From NCBI GenBank assembly GCA_023376005.1, contig CM042181.1, positions 25,847,117-25,911,116 of the forward strand: DNA of 64,000 nucleotides. The letters are read 5' to 3'. Shown here in pieces: positions 46,556 through 57,881 of this stretch. The translations under genes and the position numbers were made by a program. The DNA is from Doryteuthis pealeii. Taxonomy: Eukaryota > Mollusca > Cephalopoda > Myopsida > Loliginidae. Positions within the stretch are counted from its first letter, which is position 1. Each line of letters begins with the position of its first letter. The notes under the pieces were generated by a model. It did not search any database and was not told the DNA's origin. It saw only the letters and a program-made list of their open reading frames with translations.

Positions 46556-46735
46556 CAATATGCATCCAATGAAGGGAGGAAAGTATTCAGTTGAAATATT
46601 GAGGATTTTCTTGAAATTTTCACAAATCTCCAATGTGATGGATTTGCTTTCCTTTTCTGTTTTGACAGATGACATTTTCTCAAAGATTCCTTTAAACAGG
46701 GAACTAAAGAGAAGTTTGGCAATTGTGTTGTCACG
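46556..46735 (-). CDS. PRKDC: PRKDC exon f
   Basis: The exon is 180 bp, 60 codons, phase 0 at both ends. It starts RDNTIAKLLFSSLFKGIFEKM and ends FPPFIGCIL, matching vertebrate RDPIIAKQLFSSLFSGI and FFPPFVSCIQ. The acceptor is atctag and the donor gtaag. The preceding intron (46736-55496) holds the whole Gypsy-class element at 48676-54836. Confidence 0.94.
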
Positions 46736-46804
46736 CTAGATAAAAAATATAAGAAAAAAATAAAATAAAACAAAATAAAATAAAAACTATCAATATTAAT
46801 ATAA

Positions 46805-46990
46805 TTACTACAAGAAGGTTCCCGAGTCTGAAAAGAAGATTCCCAAGTCCGACAAGAAATACCTGAAGAAGGCCGGAGGGCCTATCGGCCGAAACGTTGT
46901 ACAGGTAACAATGAAGATGAGGAAAATAGTCTGAATAACGCAGATAATACTAATCATCAAGCCTCATCTCAAACATTCAGAGAAATTAAT
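46805..46990 (+). repeat. 'CTGAAGA...GAAA' repeat, best copy
   Basis: It reads CCTGAAGAAGGCCGGAGGGC, then ctatcggccgaaacgttg and acaatgaagatgagg, ending aacattcagagaaat. A hairpin GGCCG/CGGCC sits between the two core motifs. Other copies: 7950-8262, 43460-43880 and 47170-47530 (minus). Confidence 0.7.
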
Positions 46991-47169
46991 ATAATATTAA
47001 TTAATATTCAAAAAAACTTTTAACTTTTACATGTTTTTGCTATTTGCAAGACATTTCAATTGGTATATCTATGACCTAAAGAATATAAGAAAAAAAATGA
47101 AATAAGAATACCATTAACATGTACTACATTGCAAATATTCAAAAACATTTTTTGAAGCATTAAAATTTT

Positions 47170-48475
47170 TCATTTGTATTATTTGGATTATTCGGACTAA
47201 TGTCCTCATCTATATTATCTGTACAACATTTCAGCCGATGAGCTCTCTGGCCTTCTTCAGGTATTTCTTGTCAAACTTGGGAACCTTCTTGTCGTAATCG
47301 AGAGCACTTCACAGAACTTTGAACCCAATCCTTTATTCAATCCACGGGGGTATCCTGTTCTCATTCCACTAACCATGACTGAGTACAAGTGTTAAGCTGT
47401 GTTAATTATTATTGCCCTTGATTAGGATTGAACTTGTAGCCTTGAGATAACTGTCATATAGAACTCAACTCAACACCTATATCCACTATGCTATGTGTCC
47501 ATTTCAACCAGTACATTCTATGACCTTCTTCAGGTACAAAGGGAATCCCAAAGGTAAGGTCTCCAAAATATTTAGAAATCACAGAAACGTTTATTCTTTA
47601 TTGTCAATGATATTTACCTCATTTTAAAGTTTCAAGATGTATATTTTTCTACATAATCACTTTTTTGATTGATCCATTTTAGAAAGCACAGCGGCAGTTT
47701 TTGTATACCCATGTCCTACCAGCTTGCGGGCATGTCATTGAGGAAGTGTTGAACCTAATCATCGTTGCAAACTTCCTAGGCTGTACTACTCATTTAATTT
47801 AATTAAGCTGTACTACTCATTTAATTAAGCCGTACTACTCATTTAATTTAATTTTTAAGGTATTTAAAAACAAATGTTGAATCTTAGTTTTAAGTTTACC
47901 ATAAAAAAGTTGTAAAATAGAAGCAAATTCAATGTTTTTATATTACAAAATTAATGAAAAGGTCATTTAAGAATATTGCTATTGGTACCAAATGACAAAT
48001 GTTATAATTTAGCATAAAGTGACATCCAAAAAACCTTATACAGCAGTGCTTCTTATAGCCGACCCACCGGACCAGTTCGTAGAGTACTACCTGCGGGTCT
48101 GCAGGTGCCACACATGTATGGCCACCATACATATAAACTTGGAAATATATTTCTAAAAATATCAACTGGCTGAAATCACTCTCAATATGTGTAGAATAAT
48201 CATACTAGTTCCAATTAATGTCAAATTGGTAAGACAAGGCAACAAGTAGTCATAACTGAATACGAATCTATCTTGCTGCTATACTACTGCAAAATGCCAG
48301 GTTATTTATGAAGCCTCATAACATCATAGAAACCAAGCAGCCAATCAGGACTCAAGGAATGAAATCACCCAAATGCATGAGTGGACTATTCTAGATTCCC
48401 ATAAGTACCAATTGTCTTGGCACTGGTTCCGTTGTGCTTAGCTAGTTGCTGTTATTCAAACCAATAGTACACTAA
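47170..48475. other. intron stretch: minus-strand repeat copy, then unassigned
   Basis: 47170-47530 is a minus-strand copy of the 'CTGAAGA...GAAA' family with its flank. 47800-47860 holds a short triplicate of ctgtactactcatttaatt-like text. 48180-48470 has a CCAATCAGG box and LTR-like look, but no ends. Confidence 0.5.
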
Positions 48476-48479
48476 CTCA

Positions 48480-48660
48480 CTTCAACAATATGTATCTCCT
48501 ATTTCAATCAACATGCCTATGCAAGGCTGCATTTTTAACAATGAGTGTGATAAAAATGAAGTACAGAACAATTTGGATATTCAAGAACCTTTGTTTCTAT
48601 TCTATTGATCCAATACTTGACAAATTAACAAATAAGAAGCAGTCTCTCAATGTTCCCATT
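48480..48660 (+). pseudogene. hAT transposase C-terminal relic
   Basis: The plus strand reads STCLCKAAFLTMSVIKMKYR, then after a gap SIDPILDKLTNKKQSLN. This resembles the hATC dimerisation end of hAT transposases (CExAFSxMxxIKxKYR and later PxxxxLxxxKQ). The Gypsy-class element inserted just downstream of it at 48676. Confidence 0.65.
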
Positions 48661-48675
48661 GACTATACATGGCTG

Positions 48676-49521
48676 TATAACCCGTCGGTCGCTACCGAGC
48701 TAAAGGGCTCACAGAATCTCCGAAATTGGCCGTCAAGATCAGATTTTCTGCATCAACCAAGGATTGCAGGGTCTCTATATTTGCGGGAAGTCTAGCCGAA
48801 TGCTCCACGTTGTGCTAAGATCTCAAACGACTAGAAATCTGCTATAGAAACTGATTTCCGAGGTTAATGGCGGCCTATTGGTCACACACAAAAAATAACG
48901 ACTCTTTTTCTTCTTCAAAAATCAACAACATTTATATTCAAAAATACAAGAATACAAATAATTACTTCTCAAGACGGGGGAGTGATGGACCTCAATTCAA
49001 TGTGTTCTGGTCGGAATAATATTACGCGGCAATGTTGGCTGAAGTCAGTTTATCTGTCGGCTACAGGATCTTTACGTTCACACTTCAAGCTTTCTTAGCT
49101 ACCGTTCTCAAGCACGCCCGGCTTCATTCTGATCTTTCATCAAGATCGTCACAGTTTAAATAATATTTCAATCGGAAATTCTTATTTCTGGTCAGCGTGA
49201 AGATATTAGGAATTTTCTTTACTTCCGATTTTCAACAAGAGTTTTATCTCCTTTCTTAAGTGTCTTCCAGACGATCATGATCAATCATGATCAATCAAGT
49301 AGCTAGACATCAGTCTAGCTACTTCAAAAGGACCGTCTCCATCACCGCCGATTCTCACTTCTGGGAGTTCCGACCTACTTAAGATTTTACTACTGATATG
49401 GTCAGCCCTATCCCGGCCACCATCCGCCTCGACCGGAGAGTCGAGGTCACCCGGTGAATCACATTTCCATTCACTTTCTTTCTTTCTTTCTTCTTCTTTC
49501 CAATCCTGAATCAGGTCACAT
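48676..49521 (-). repeat. 3' LTR of the Gypsy-class element
   Basis: It starts (minus) TGTGACCTGATTCAGG at 49521 and ends GGGTTATA at 48676. A polypurine-like GTAGGGAGTGA (complement of 49522-49532) abuts it on the internal side, as reverse transcription priming requires. It carries an extra repeat of atcatgatca relative to its partner near 49281. Confidence 0.92.
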
Positions 49522-50123
49522 CACTCCCTACGCCTTTTGTCATTTACTTGTAAATGACATATCAACTCACCTACCAACTGGTAAGTTCAAAAACAATTCA
49601 TACATAAGGTTTCTACTAATCATGCAGTAGAAACAGAAAACGTCTTTACTTCTTCTTTGGTTATGCAAATGTTCTTGTTCCTTTCGGAAATATGAATTTC
49701 CTTCTACTAATCATACAGTAGGTTTGTTTTTTTTTCAAATATGCACAATATTCTTTTATGCAATAGGATGGAATTCTAATAGAGCTCTCAGCGCCCCTTA
49801 CCAATTAACTCAATCCAATCCGTAAATTATGTTCCGAATATCCATACATGTAACACCCGTGGACACATGTACACTCACACATACACATCTATATACATAT
49901 AATTATACATATATATTTAACAACAAGTTTTTGCTTTAACAGCAGTCTTCAGTCCCTCGTCAAGGGTTTTTGAACTATTCTTTTTCGGTGGAGTTTCCTT
50001 CCTTGTATCAATTATTGGTGCTGGTTCAATTGGGCACTCCCTGCCTTCCATTGAGACACCTAGTGGGTTTCCCTCTTCGCTCTCACACACTCTTGCCAGT
50101 GCTCTTTTCCTGCTTAATATTTT

Positions 50124-51545
50124 TCAACGTCTTTTCAACAGGAATACTGCTGATAGTGCCATCACTATAATCAATAAAATTCCTATCATAACCGACCAGT
50201 TTATTACAATCCCCGAAGTCCCCTTCCATACTGAATTCGATATCCCTACTGAACTTAGCTTATCTTTTAACTGTTCTAAATCAATTCTGTCCACTGGTCC
50301 TAAAAGCTTAGGTATCTTTCTTAACGTGGCCTCAGAAAATCCTTTACTAGGAGTTTCCACAGCTCCACCTAATCGCTAATATTGGTCCCCAATAAGCTAG
50401 AATTTGATTCTTTTTCCCCAAACTTCTCTTTGTATAACTCTAGTATGCACAGCTTACGATTATCCATTACATATATGGGACTCACAGAGTCGCAAGTTCC
50501 TAAGACATCACCTTTACACCTTATAGCTTCTACCTCTGACAACAGCAGGAATTTTATTCAAACCAAACTCAGAACGAGAAATTCAGTTTCAATTTTATAT
50601 CGAGCAACTGCTCTTAGTTTTTGGTCTGCCCGGGGGTATGGGAGGGGTAAGTTAATCACCTGATATCTTTCAAAAATACTATCTCTATCCAGTAGGGGAA
50701 CGGATAACAATACCAACAGTCTATCATCTTCTAACAAAGTAACACAGCCCAAGGCACTATAATACATTCACAATTCTTTAGTAGGGTCAACTGGCAATCT
50801 CAAATGATGAGAGAGCCCTGCCCGTATACCTACGAGAATACTTCTAAGACGACCAGGGGTTACCATAACTTGTCTGTCCCATTCCCTACTTCTCCCTGCA
50901 AGGTTTCCATACTACCAATAAGCCAATTTATAGTGCCTCTGTTCTTAGTTAACTCCACCCTTGTCATGTTTAAAATGGATACGCTTTCCTTAGCTACCTG
51001 GGCTAACACTTTCTGACCCTCTTTTACATCTTTCAATTTTCTTGTCGCTTTCGGATACTGTTCCGAACAACACACTTAGGGCTTTTCCTACTATGGGTAC
51101 CACCGCTCTTTTCGGTCTGGTTTGTAACAACTCTATCCCCTTCAAATAAATCTGCACTTTCTTCCCCCGGTATGCTACCATAGAAGCCCCCTGTTCCAAA
51201 AAGATCTAACAACCTTAGATATTCATCATCATCCGAATTTCTCTCAGTGAACTTTTCTTCCATTTTTCCAAGTTCAGAAATTCCTTCCCAATTTGGGTTG
51301 ACACCTCCCCATTAAATCTCTCACTAACATTATCAGCTGGCTATGATCACCTCACTCGTTTTATTCATCCTTACAAGAGACGAGTGAGTATCCCATTTTA
51401 CCCATAGGTAACCACCACTAGTATTTTCTATCAATTCATACAGATATCTATTTACTCGGTTACCTACCCTAATGCTTGGTGAATTCAGTCTCAAAATATC
51501 CGCGAGCGCCACCCCCGCATGAACGGCAGCACACGCGAACAACCC
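50124..51545 (-). pseudogene. env-like glycoprotein remnants
   Basis: Downstream of protease, several minus-strand frames together look like an envelope glycoprotein of the errantivirus/baculovirus-F kind. There is a hydrophobic signal-like start near 51530, a basic cleavage-like site followed by a glycine/alanine-rich hydrophobic stretch near 51110-51090, a heptad-rich stretch near 51050-50870, and a carboxy-terminal membrane span with a short basic tail at about 50200-50124. Frameshifts and stops break it at several places (around 51330, 51060, 50860, 50560), so no intact product is encoded. The relation is judged from layout; no search was run. Confidence 0.7.
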
Positions 51546-51799
51546 AAGACATTATTCACTTTTCCATTAACTTCCTACCTACTCATCATTGGGGGCCAGC
51601 ACTACACCCACTTGAGGTTTCAACGCCTGTGCTCCCCTTATCCTCAATTTGAGTGGCAACTCAGGCTCACTCTCTACACTTTCTTCTTTTCCAAGTCTCT
51701 CTTGTAGTTAGGAGATAGGTACTACTTCCTCTCCCTCACCTTTACTTGCGACTATCCTTCTGGGCGGACTTTTTACATCCTTCTTGGCTAGTATTCCTA

Positions 51800-53662
51800 C
51801 TATCTTTTCTTCACCCCCCCCAGGGACACCTCTACCCCACCCACTGACAACATTAGGGGGTTAAACGTCAACTGTGCCCTATTTCGTCCTAGCCAGTCTC
51901 TCCCTAAAATTATCTCGTTGTGCAAACCAGGCACTACATACAGCTTGTGGTTCTTTTCCACCCCACCTACTCTCAATGGTAGCCATGTCATACCTAATAC
52001 TGTCAAATCTTCACCACTAGCCTGACTAATACTTAGGTCTGATTTCCGTAATTCCTTCCGGGTCTTCAGGCGATCATAAACGACCCTACTGATCAATGAC
52101 ACGGACGCCCCAGAGTCAATTAAAGATTCTACTTTAATTTTTCCTAATCTAACTCTACAGGTCAGTTGTTTCTCCCCAGTTAAGAGCGAGAATACCTGAG
52201 CCTTTCTTTCTGTCTTACGTTTTCTCCAGCCCTGTATCTTTTCAAACATTGGGACTGGCAACAGATATCTTTCATCCTCTGTTTCTACCTCGGAGTCACA
52301 ACTCTCCGACTCTACCTTACTTTTTCTTACTATCTTATTTCCTTTACTCCAGTCCTGTGTCTTTCCAGACATTGGGACTGACAACAGATATCTTTCATCC
52401 TCTGTTCCTACCTCGGAGTCACAACTCTCCGACTCTACCTTACTTTCTGTTCTACTGAAACAGTATTTGCTAATGTGGCCCAATCGAAAGCACTTCCAAC
52501 ACTTTGTTTTATACCCAGTCCTGTTTTCTCTTCTTCGCCTGGGACAGGACTTCTTAACGTGACCTAACTGATCACAAACCCAACACTTCCTATGAGGACA
52601 GTTGGCAGACATATGGCCTGGTTGTCCACAGTTCCAACATCTAAAGCTTATCGATCTAATTGGGGCCACCCTGGTCCTAATTGCTCTGGTTGTTCCATAG
52701 GCCTTTCCCTGATTTCTTGGGACAGCTTTGGGACTAGCTACTGGAGATTCTTTAGGCCTATCCTTATTCTGTCTATCCCACCCAGCTTCTTGTCTATTTC
52801 TCCCTGTTGGACACTCTATGGACCTATGTCCTTCACCCTTACAGGTCCAACAAACCGTCCTGTTATGTCTCGGTGGGGGATTATGAAATCCATGCCACAC
52901 TGACCATGTTTCACGCCTGGCGTCTATTTCTTCCTCCCAATATTCATTTATTTCATGGAGTATTCTCCGTCCCCCTCTTGGACCTGGGACCCTTCTTTCC
53001 CAAATATTTCTCGCTCCTTCCTGAATCCTTTCCTGAGCTTGGCTCTTTCTAATTCGAGATCGATCCCAGAATCTCTCTCCATCTCGGGCTAGCTCTAACG
53101 CATCGGCCAACCTGGCCGGTCTCCCACGAAGTATCTCATTTCTCACTTCGTCGTCCTGTAAGGCATCTACATATAGATCCACCAGCTGGGCCTGGATCAC
53201 CTTACATCCCTGAGCCGCCTCCTCCGGGTAGGCAAGCAACACCAATTCGGTCGCTCTCTCACCTAACTCTGAAGGAGTTTCCCCAGATTCCTGCTTCAGC
53301 CTAAGTAACTTCCTGTTTGCCTCTATCTCGGTACGAACACTAGCATACTTTTCTATTACTTTCCCTTTTAAGTCTTCCCACCCTAAACCGGGACTTTCTT
53401 CAATCCATCTTCTTATGGATTTCGAAACCGGTCCCGCTGTTGCCTCAAATGCTAACAGCACCGATTCCCTCTCCGATAGTCCATAGATCAATTTCTTTTT
53501 TTCTATCGACTCTATCCAGTCTTGCAGTCTGGTAGAATCACCCTTAAATAATGGCACTCGCATCCCACCTAATATCCTATGAAGGTTTCCTCTTCCTAAT
53601 CCACCCTCATCAGCTTCCTGACACCCCCTATTCAAACTATCTTGAGACCCGCTCATACTCAT
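51800..53662 (-). CDS. gag-protease polyprotein of the Gypsy-class element
   Basis: The longest open frame in the window, 620 codons, intact. Residues 35-200 form a helical Gag capsid-like domain (DWIESIEKKK, WEDLKGKVIEKYASV, RLADALELA). Four CCHC zinc knuckles follow at 271-284, 342-355, 360-373 and 388-401, which bind RNA. Residues 408-448 and 449-489 are a tandem 41-residue duplication (KVESESCDSEV at each start). A retropepsin-like domain covers about 500-620: catalytic LIDSGAS at 514-520 and the closing hydrophobic IILGRDWLG. The frame stops where RT would normally follow. It makes virus-like particle components, with no host role visible. Confidence 0.93.
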   Translation of the reverse strand: MSMSGSQDSLNRGCQEADEGGLGRGNLHRILGGMRVPLFKGDSTRLQDWIESIEKKKLIYGLSERESVLLAFEATAGPVSKSIRRWIEESPGLGWEDLKGKVIEKYASVRTEIEANRKLLRLKQESGETPSELGERATELVLLAYPEEAAQGCKVIQAQLVDLYVDALQDDEVRNEILRGRPARLADALELARDGERFWDRSRIRKSQAQERIQEGARNIWERRVPGPRGGRRILHEINEYWEEEIDARRETWSVWHGFHNPPPRHNRTVCWTCKGEGHRSIECPTGRNRQEAGWDRQNKDRPKESPVASPKAVPRNQGKAYGTTRAIRTRVAPIRSISFRCWNCGQPGHMSANCPHRKCWVCDQLGHVKKSCPRRRRENRTGYKTKCWKCFRLGHISKYCFSRTESKVESESCDSEVGTEDERYLLSVPMSGKTQDWSKGNKIVRKSKVESESCDSEVETEDERYLLPVPMFEKIQGWRKRKTERKAQVFSLLTGEKQLTCRVRLGKIKVESLIDSGASVSLISRVVYDRLKTRKELRKSDLSISQASGEDLTVLGMTWLPLRVGGVEKNHKLYVVPGLHNEIILGRDWLGRNRAQLTFNPLMLSVGGVEVSLGGVKKR

Positions 53663-54015
53663 TATACTAAAAAAAACACTGGCAAGAGATATATGATAAC
53701 AAAGAAAAAGGGAAAAACCAAAAGAGTGTCCTACCTTTAAATGATCCTTGCCTCCTCTGTTTCTGCGCCGCTGGTTCTCTCAGAATCTTCTTTTTTTTTT
53801 TTTTTTTTTTTAAAAGTCAAATTGACTAGAGTCTCTTTTGTTTTTGTTTTTCTTCTTTAAAAAAACTGTCGTCTCGTTCAAAGCTCCTGGGTTGCCGGGT
53901 CTCAATGTTTCAGCGTCCTTGCTGTCTGGGTTCCTGGGGTGGTTTCTTCTTGAGGTTTTTTTTTCCTCTGTGGTCACAGTCCGGTCGAAAAATCCTTGGT
54001 CATTAAGGCACCAAA

Positions 54016-54836
54016 TATAACCCGTCGGTCGCTACCGAGCTAAAGGGCTCACAGAATCTCCGAAATTGGTCGTCAAGATCGGATTTTCTGCATCAACCAA
54101 GGATTGCAGGGTCTCTATATTTGCGGGAAGTCTAGCCGAATGCCCCACGTTGTGCTAAGATCTCAAACGACTAGAAATCTGCTATAGAAACTGATTTCCG
54201 AGGTTAATGGCGGCCTATTGGTCACACACAAAAAAATAACGACTCTTTTTCTTCTTCAAAAATCAACAACATTTATATTCAAAAATACAAGAATACAAAT
54301 AATTACTTCTCAAGACGGGGGAGTGATGGACCTCAATTCAATGTGTTCTGGTCGGAATAATATTACGCGGCAATGTTGGCTGAAGTCAGTTTATCTGTCG
54401 GCTACAGGATCTTTACGTTCACACTTCAAGCTTTCTTAGCTACCGTTCTCAAGCACGCCCGGCTTCATTCTGATCTCTCGTCAAGATCGTCTCAGTTTAA
54501 ATAATATTTCAATCGGAAATTCTTATTTCCGGTCAGCGTGAAGATATTAGGAATTTTCTTTACTTCCGATTTTCAACAAGAGTTTTATCTCCTTTCTTAA
54601 GTGTCTTCCAGACAATCATGATCAATCAAGTAGCTAGACATTAGTCTAGCTACTTCAAAAGGACCGTCTCCATCACCGCCGATTCTCGCTTCTGGGAGTT
54701 CCGACCTACTTAAGATTTTACTACTGATATGGTCAGCCCTATCCCGGCCACCATCCGCCTCAACCGTCGAGGTCACCCGGCGAATCACATTTCCGTTCAC
54801 TTTCTTTCTTTCTTTCCAATCCTGAATCAGGTCACA
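54016..54836 (-). repeat. 5' LTR of the Gypsy-class element
   Basis: The same sequence as 48676-49521 apart from short indels in a (CTTT) run and near 54620 and 54765. Internally it is followed on minus by TTTGGTGCCTTAATGACC, the expected place of the primer-binding site; the tRNA was not identified. The element's promoter would lie here. Confidence 0.92.
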
Positions 54837-54840
54837 GCTG

Positions 54841-55290
54841 GTTAACTACTTAATCAGCTGATATTGACAGACATCCATATGCATTCATTGATGAAGGACC
54901 CATAAGACTGAGGAGCACCAAGGAACAACCAAAGGACTATACTCAATATTAAGGAACTAAGGAGCAATCAAAGGATTCTTCACTAAGGATCACGCTCTGC
55001 TAAATACAAAGGATCTCTGCTGGACAGTGCTTTTGCTTGAAGCCTAAAGGATGATCACATGGTTTAAACCTCAGCCTATCAACAGCCCGAATACATGGTT
55101 GGTTAACTACTTAATCAGCCGATATTGACAGACGTCCATATGCATTCATTGACGATGGACCCACAAGACTGAGGAGCACCAAGAAACAACCAAAGGACTA
55201 TACCCAATATTAAGGAACTAAGGAGCACGCTCTGCTTAATACAAAGGATATCCGCTGGACAGCACTCTTGCTTGAAGCTAAAATCGTAAC
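54841..55290. repeat. two direct copies of a ~257-bp sequence
   Basis: The copies begin ggttaactacttaatcagc at 54840 and 55099 and share tgacagac, catatgcattcattga and gaggagcaccaag. The second lacks about 25 bp. The first touches the Gypsy-class element, which inserted at its left edge. The right end (ctaaaatcgtaaca, complement TGTTACG) may be an LTR start. Confidence 0.8.
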
Positions 55291-55496
55291 ATATACACTG
55301 GTCCATGCATTAATAAAAAAAAAATGTCAACTGGTCTGCAACATCCAAAAGCTTGAAGAAAATCACTATTTTACAGAATTTGGAAATGGCTTGCTGAGGC
55401 CATTCTCTATAATAGTAATCATTCTGTCAACATCTTAAATGGAAAAATGGTCAATCCTGTTAATCCAAGACTTCTATAAATATTGGCATCACTTAC

Positions 55497-55628
55497 CTCA
55501 GCCACACCTTGTAAAGGTGCAATAATGCAGGAATATTCTATTTGGATATCTGGTAATTCCCCAGTTCTGTATTTTCTGTAAATAGTCACTTGGTGTTCTC
55601 TTTTGCTTTGTTGGTCTTGTCGTACTTT
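55497..55628 (-). CDS. PRKDC: PRKDC exon e (YRKYRTGELPDIQI)
   Basis: The exon is 132 bp, phase 0 at both ends, 44 codons. It contains TIYRKYRTGELPDIQIEYS and ends APLQGVAE. The human counterpart reads [20 protein letters not shown] then PLQAVAQ, among the best conserved stretches of the family. The acceptor is ttctag and the donor gtaagt. Confidence 0.95.
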
Positions 55629-55661
55629 CTAGAATGAAGAAAAATAACAATCATCTAATTT

Positions 55662-56214
55662 GGTTTGGTTTGGTTTTATTTATGGCATATCAACCTCAGT
55701 GGGTCATTTAATGCCGAGAAAGTTTTGAAATAAATCAATTCTTAATGGATAATATAATGTTTTTTATAAATACATTTTTCTATTCAACCCATAGATGGGA
55801 CCCTAACAGGTACTACCACTGGTCAGAGTGAACCAGGGAGCAATGGTGATGAAGGGGTGCTCCACATTCCCAAAACCTCCAAAACTGGAACCTCACTATC
55901 AGATAGAGTTTAACGTCATTCCCAGGACATGCAGACCCTCAGTCACTGCCTTCTAGCACCCATATGATAAAAAGGGGTTGGGGCTTGCCATAAGGGCAAC
56001 AGGGTTGGGAAATCATATAGGTGCTAGGGCTTGACGATTGATCGGAGGGGGCCTCTCCGACCACCCGTCTAGCCCAAGATAGGGCCAAAGTGGAGTATTG
56101 CAAGTCATGAACCTGGGTTATATCCTTAAGTATCACGGGTGGCCCCATTGAGGGAGTCTTACCCCTCTGCAGAGGTGCAGTTGGTACATTCTAACGCCCC
56201 AGACGACAGGGCGG
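55662..56214 (-). mobile_element. 600-bp retroposon with 11-bp target duplication
   Basis: Flanked by a perfect duplication TCATCTAATTT (55651-55661 and 56215-56225), the clearest proof of the family's ends. Low-coordinate end (3' on minus): AACCAAACCAAA tail after the stem-loop; high-coordinate end: gacgacagggcgg. About 50 bp shorter than the copy at 60138. It lies 34 bp from exon e's acceptor. Confidence 0.95.
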
Positions 56215-56854
56215 TCATCTAATTTGAAAAAAATATGCATCATTTCTATATTTACCATTATTTTCACAAAAAGAAGATAAATAAATTGGATAAAAAAACA
56301 AACTCCCTCTTAATTCTGAGAGTTATTTTGGTTTTAGATAGCGTAGAATTCTGTAGAAGTGATTTATGCGTGAATGTTGAACAGACAGGAGTTAAAAACA
56401 GAAAACACATGAACACAATTTCAAATAACATGTATTAATACATTACACAAACAAGAAATTACACTTGAAATACTTGTGGGTTGCAAACGAAGGTATTGTC
56501 TGTGGGAATGTTAATTATATAAATATAACAATACAATTCCACTTAACTGAGTCCTTGTCAAGTTGGTAAGTTATTGTACCTACTACGGATCTCTGCCTCT
56601 CTCTGTTGAATATAGAAAGTGCAGTATTCCAGGTCCAACTTCTAGAGATGTTGGTACCAGAGAGAGAGAGTTCTTATCTTCAATTTTGCCGCTAAAGTTT
56701 GTGGGCCGGTTAGTTTGAAAAGAGGCATGTAGACCAAGGGAGACAACCCACCTACCTTAGGTATATTTTTTTATACTTTCTAATGTTTTATCTTGGTCAG
56801 GTTCTTTCTTGCCATCCATTCATCTATCTCACTCTGTTCATACGTATGTTGGCA

Positions 56855-57178
56855 TTCTTCAATCTACTAAAGATGATGGTGTAGTGTCCACTTTCTTTTT
56901 ATCTGGAACTGCATGAGTGGCTGAACAGACCAATTTTTGAATGATAATCTCTGGTGCAGTGACTGTAAACAAACAGTGATGCTTACTGGAGTTGCTGTTG
57001 TCTCACCTTTCTTCTGGCTCTCTTTTCTGTGGCGGCTTCTTTCCTCTCTTTTCTATTCCTTTTTGTCTCTAGTTTGATGAGGGAGTGCCAGGTCGCTCGG
57101 TCTTCTGATTGGTCACTCTGTTCATACGTATGTATGTAATTATTTACTAAGACTACCTTAGATGTGGCACAAAGATAG
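56855..57178 (-). pseudogene. RTE-like LINE tail, minus strand
   Basis: The minus strand reads DRATWHSLIKLETKRNRKER, KEAATEKRARRKVRQQQLQ, then after a stop a worn CSHCTRDYHSKIGLFSHS and a closing GHYTIIFSRLKNANI. Same protein end as at 3340 and 32400 on the other strand. Confidence 0.8.
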
Positions 57179-57881
57179 ATTTTGGTTTGGTTTTGTTTTG
57201 TTTTATGGCATATCAACCCCAGTGGGTCATTTAATGTCGATAAAGTTTTGAAATAAATCAATTCTTAATGGATAATACAATTTTTTTTTATAAACTCATG
57301 TTTTTCTATTTAACCCATAGATGGGACCCTAACAGGTACTACCACTCTGGGTCAGAGTGGACCAGGGAGCAATGGTGATGAAGGGGTGCTCCATATTCAC
57401 AAAACCTCCAAAACATCCCTATATATTAAAGTTATATTTTCAAGTTGAAATAATAGATAGGGAAGAACATGGAAAATAAGATGTCTTAAAGAAGCAGCTC
57501 ATATGTTGGGCTGTAGTGACCTATTGAGTAGACCAAATACAGATTTGGTTTGGTTTTGTTTTATGGCATATTAACCTCAGTGTAGACCCTCAGTCACCGC
57601 CTTCTAGCACCCATATGATAAAAAGGGTTGGGGCTTGCCATAAGGGCAATAGGGTTGGAAAAATCATATAGGTGCTAGGGCTTGATGTGCCCAGCCGATT
57701 TGATCAGAAGGGGCCTATCTGACCACCCGTCTAGCCCAAGATAGGGCCAAAGTGGAGTATTGCAAGTCATAAACTGCTCATCCACCTGGGTTCTATCCTT
57801 AAGGGGGCCCCATTAAGGGAGTCTTACCCCTCTGCAGAGGTGCAGTCGGTGCATTCTAACGCCCCAGACGACAGGGTGGTC
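57179..57881 (-). mobile_element. two broken 600-bp retroposon copies
   Basis: 57179-57412 is a tail plus about 150 bp of body, cut at aaaacctccaaaac. 57541-57881 has the tail (ttttatggcatattaacc) joined directly to the later body (tgtagaccctcagtcacc), so about 270 bp is deleted. Both have the usual orientation. Confidence 0.88.

Larger units (their letters stand above)
48676..54836 (-). mobile_element. Gypsy-class LTR element: gag-protease and env remnants, no pol
   Basis: A 6.16-kb element on the minus strand between direct 4-bp duplications GCTG (48672-48675 and 54837-54840). Two long terminal repeats of 846 and 821 bp differ by few substitutions plus a small number of short indels, so it is recent. 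Order on the minus strand: LTR, leader, gag-protease frame, env-like remnants, LTR. Reverse transcriptase, RNase H and integrase are absent: only about 250 bp separate protease and the env-like region. It inserted in the intron between exons e and f, in the same direction as PRKDC. It can only have moved using enzymes from another element, or lost pol after insertion. Confidence 0.95.

Noticed and set aside
52249..53052. Plus-strand frames of 69, 103 and 81 codons within the gag region
   Set aside because: Antisense shadows of the intact 620-codon gag-protease frame.
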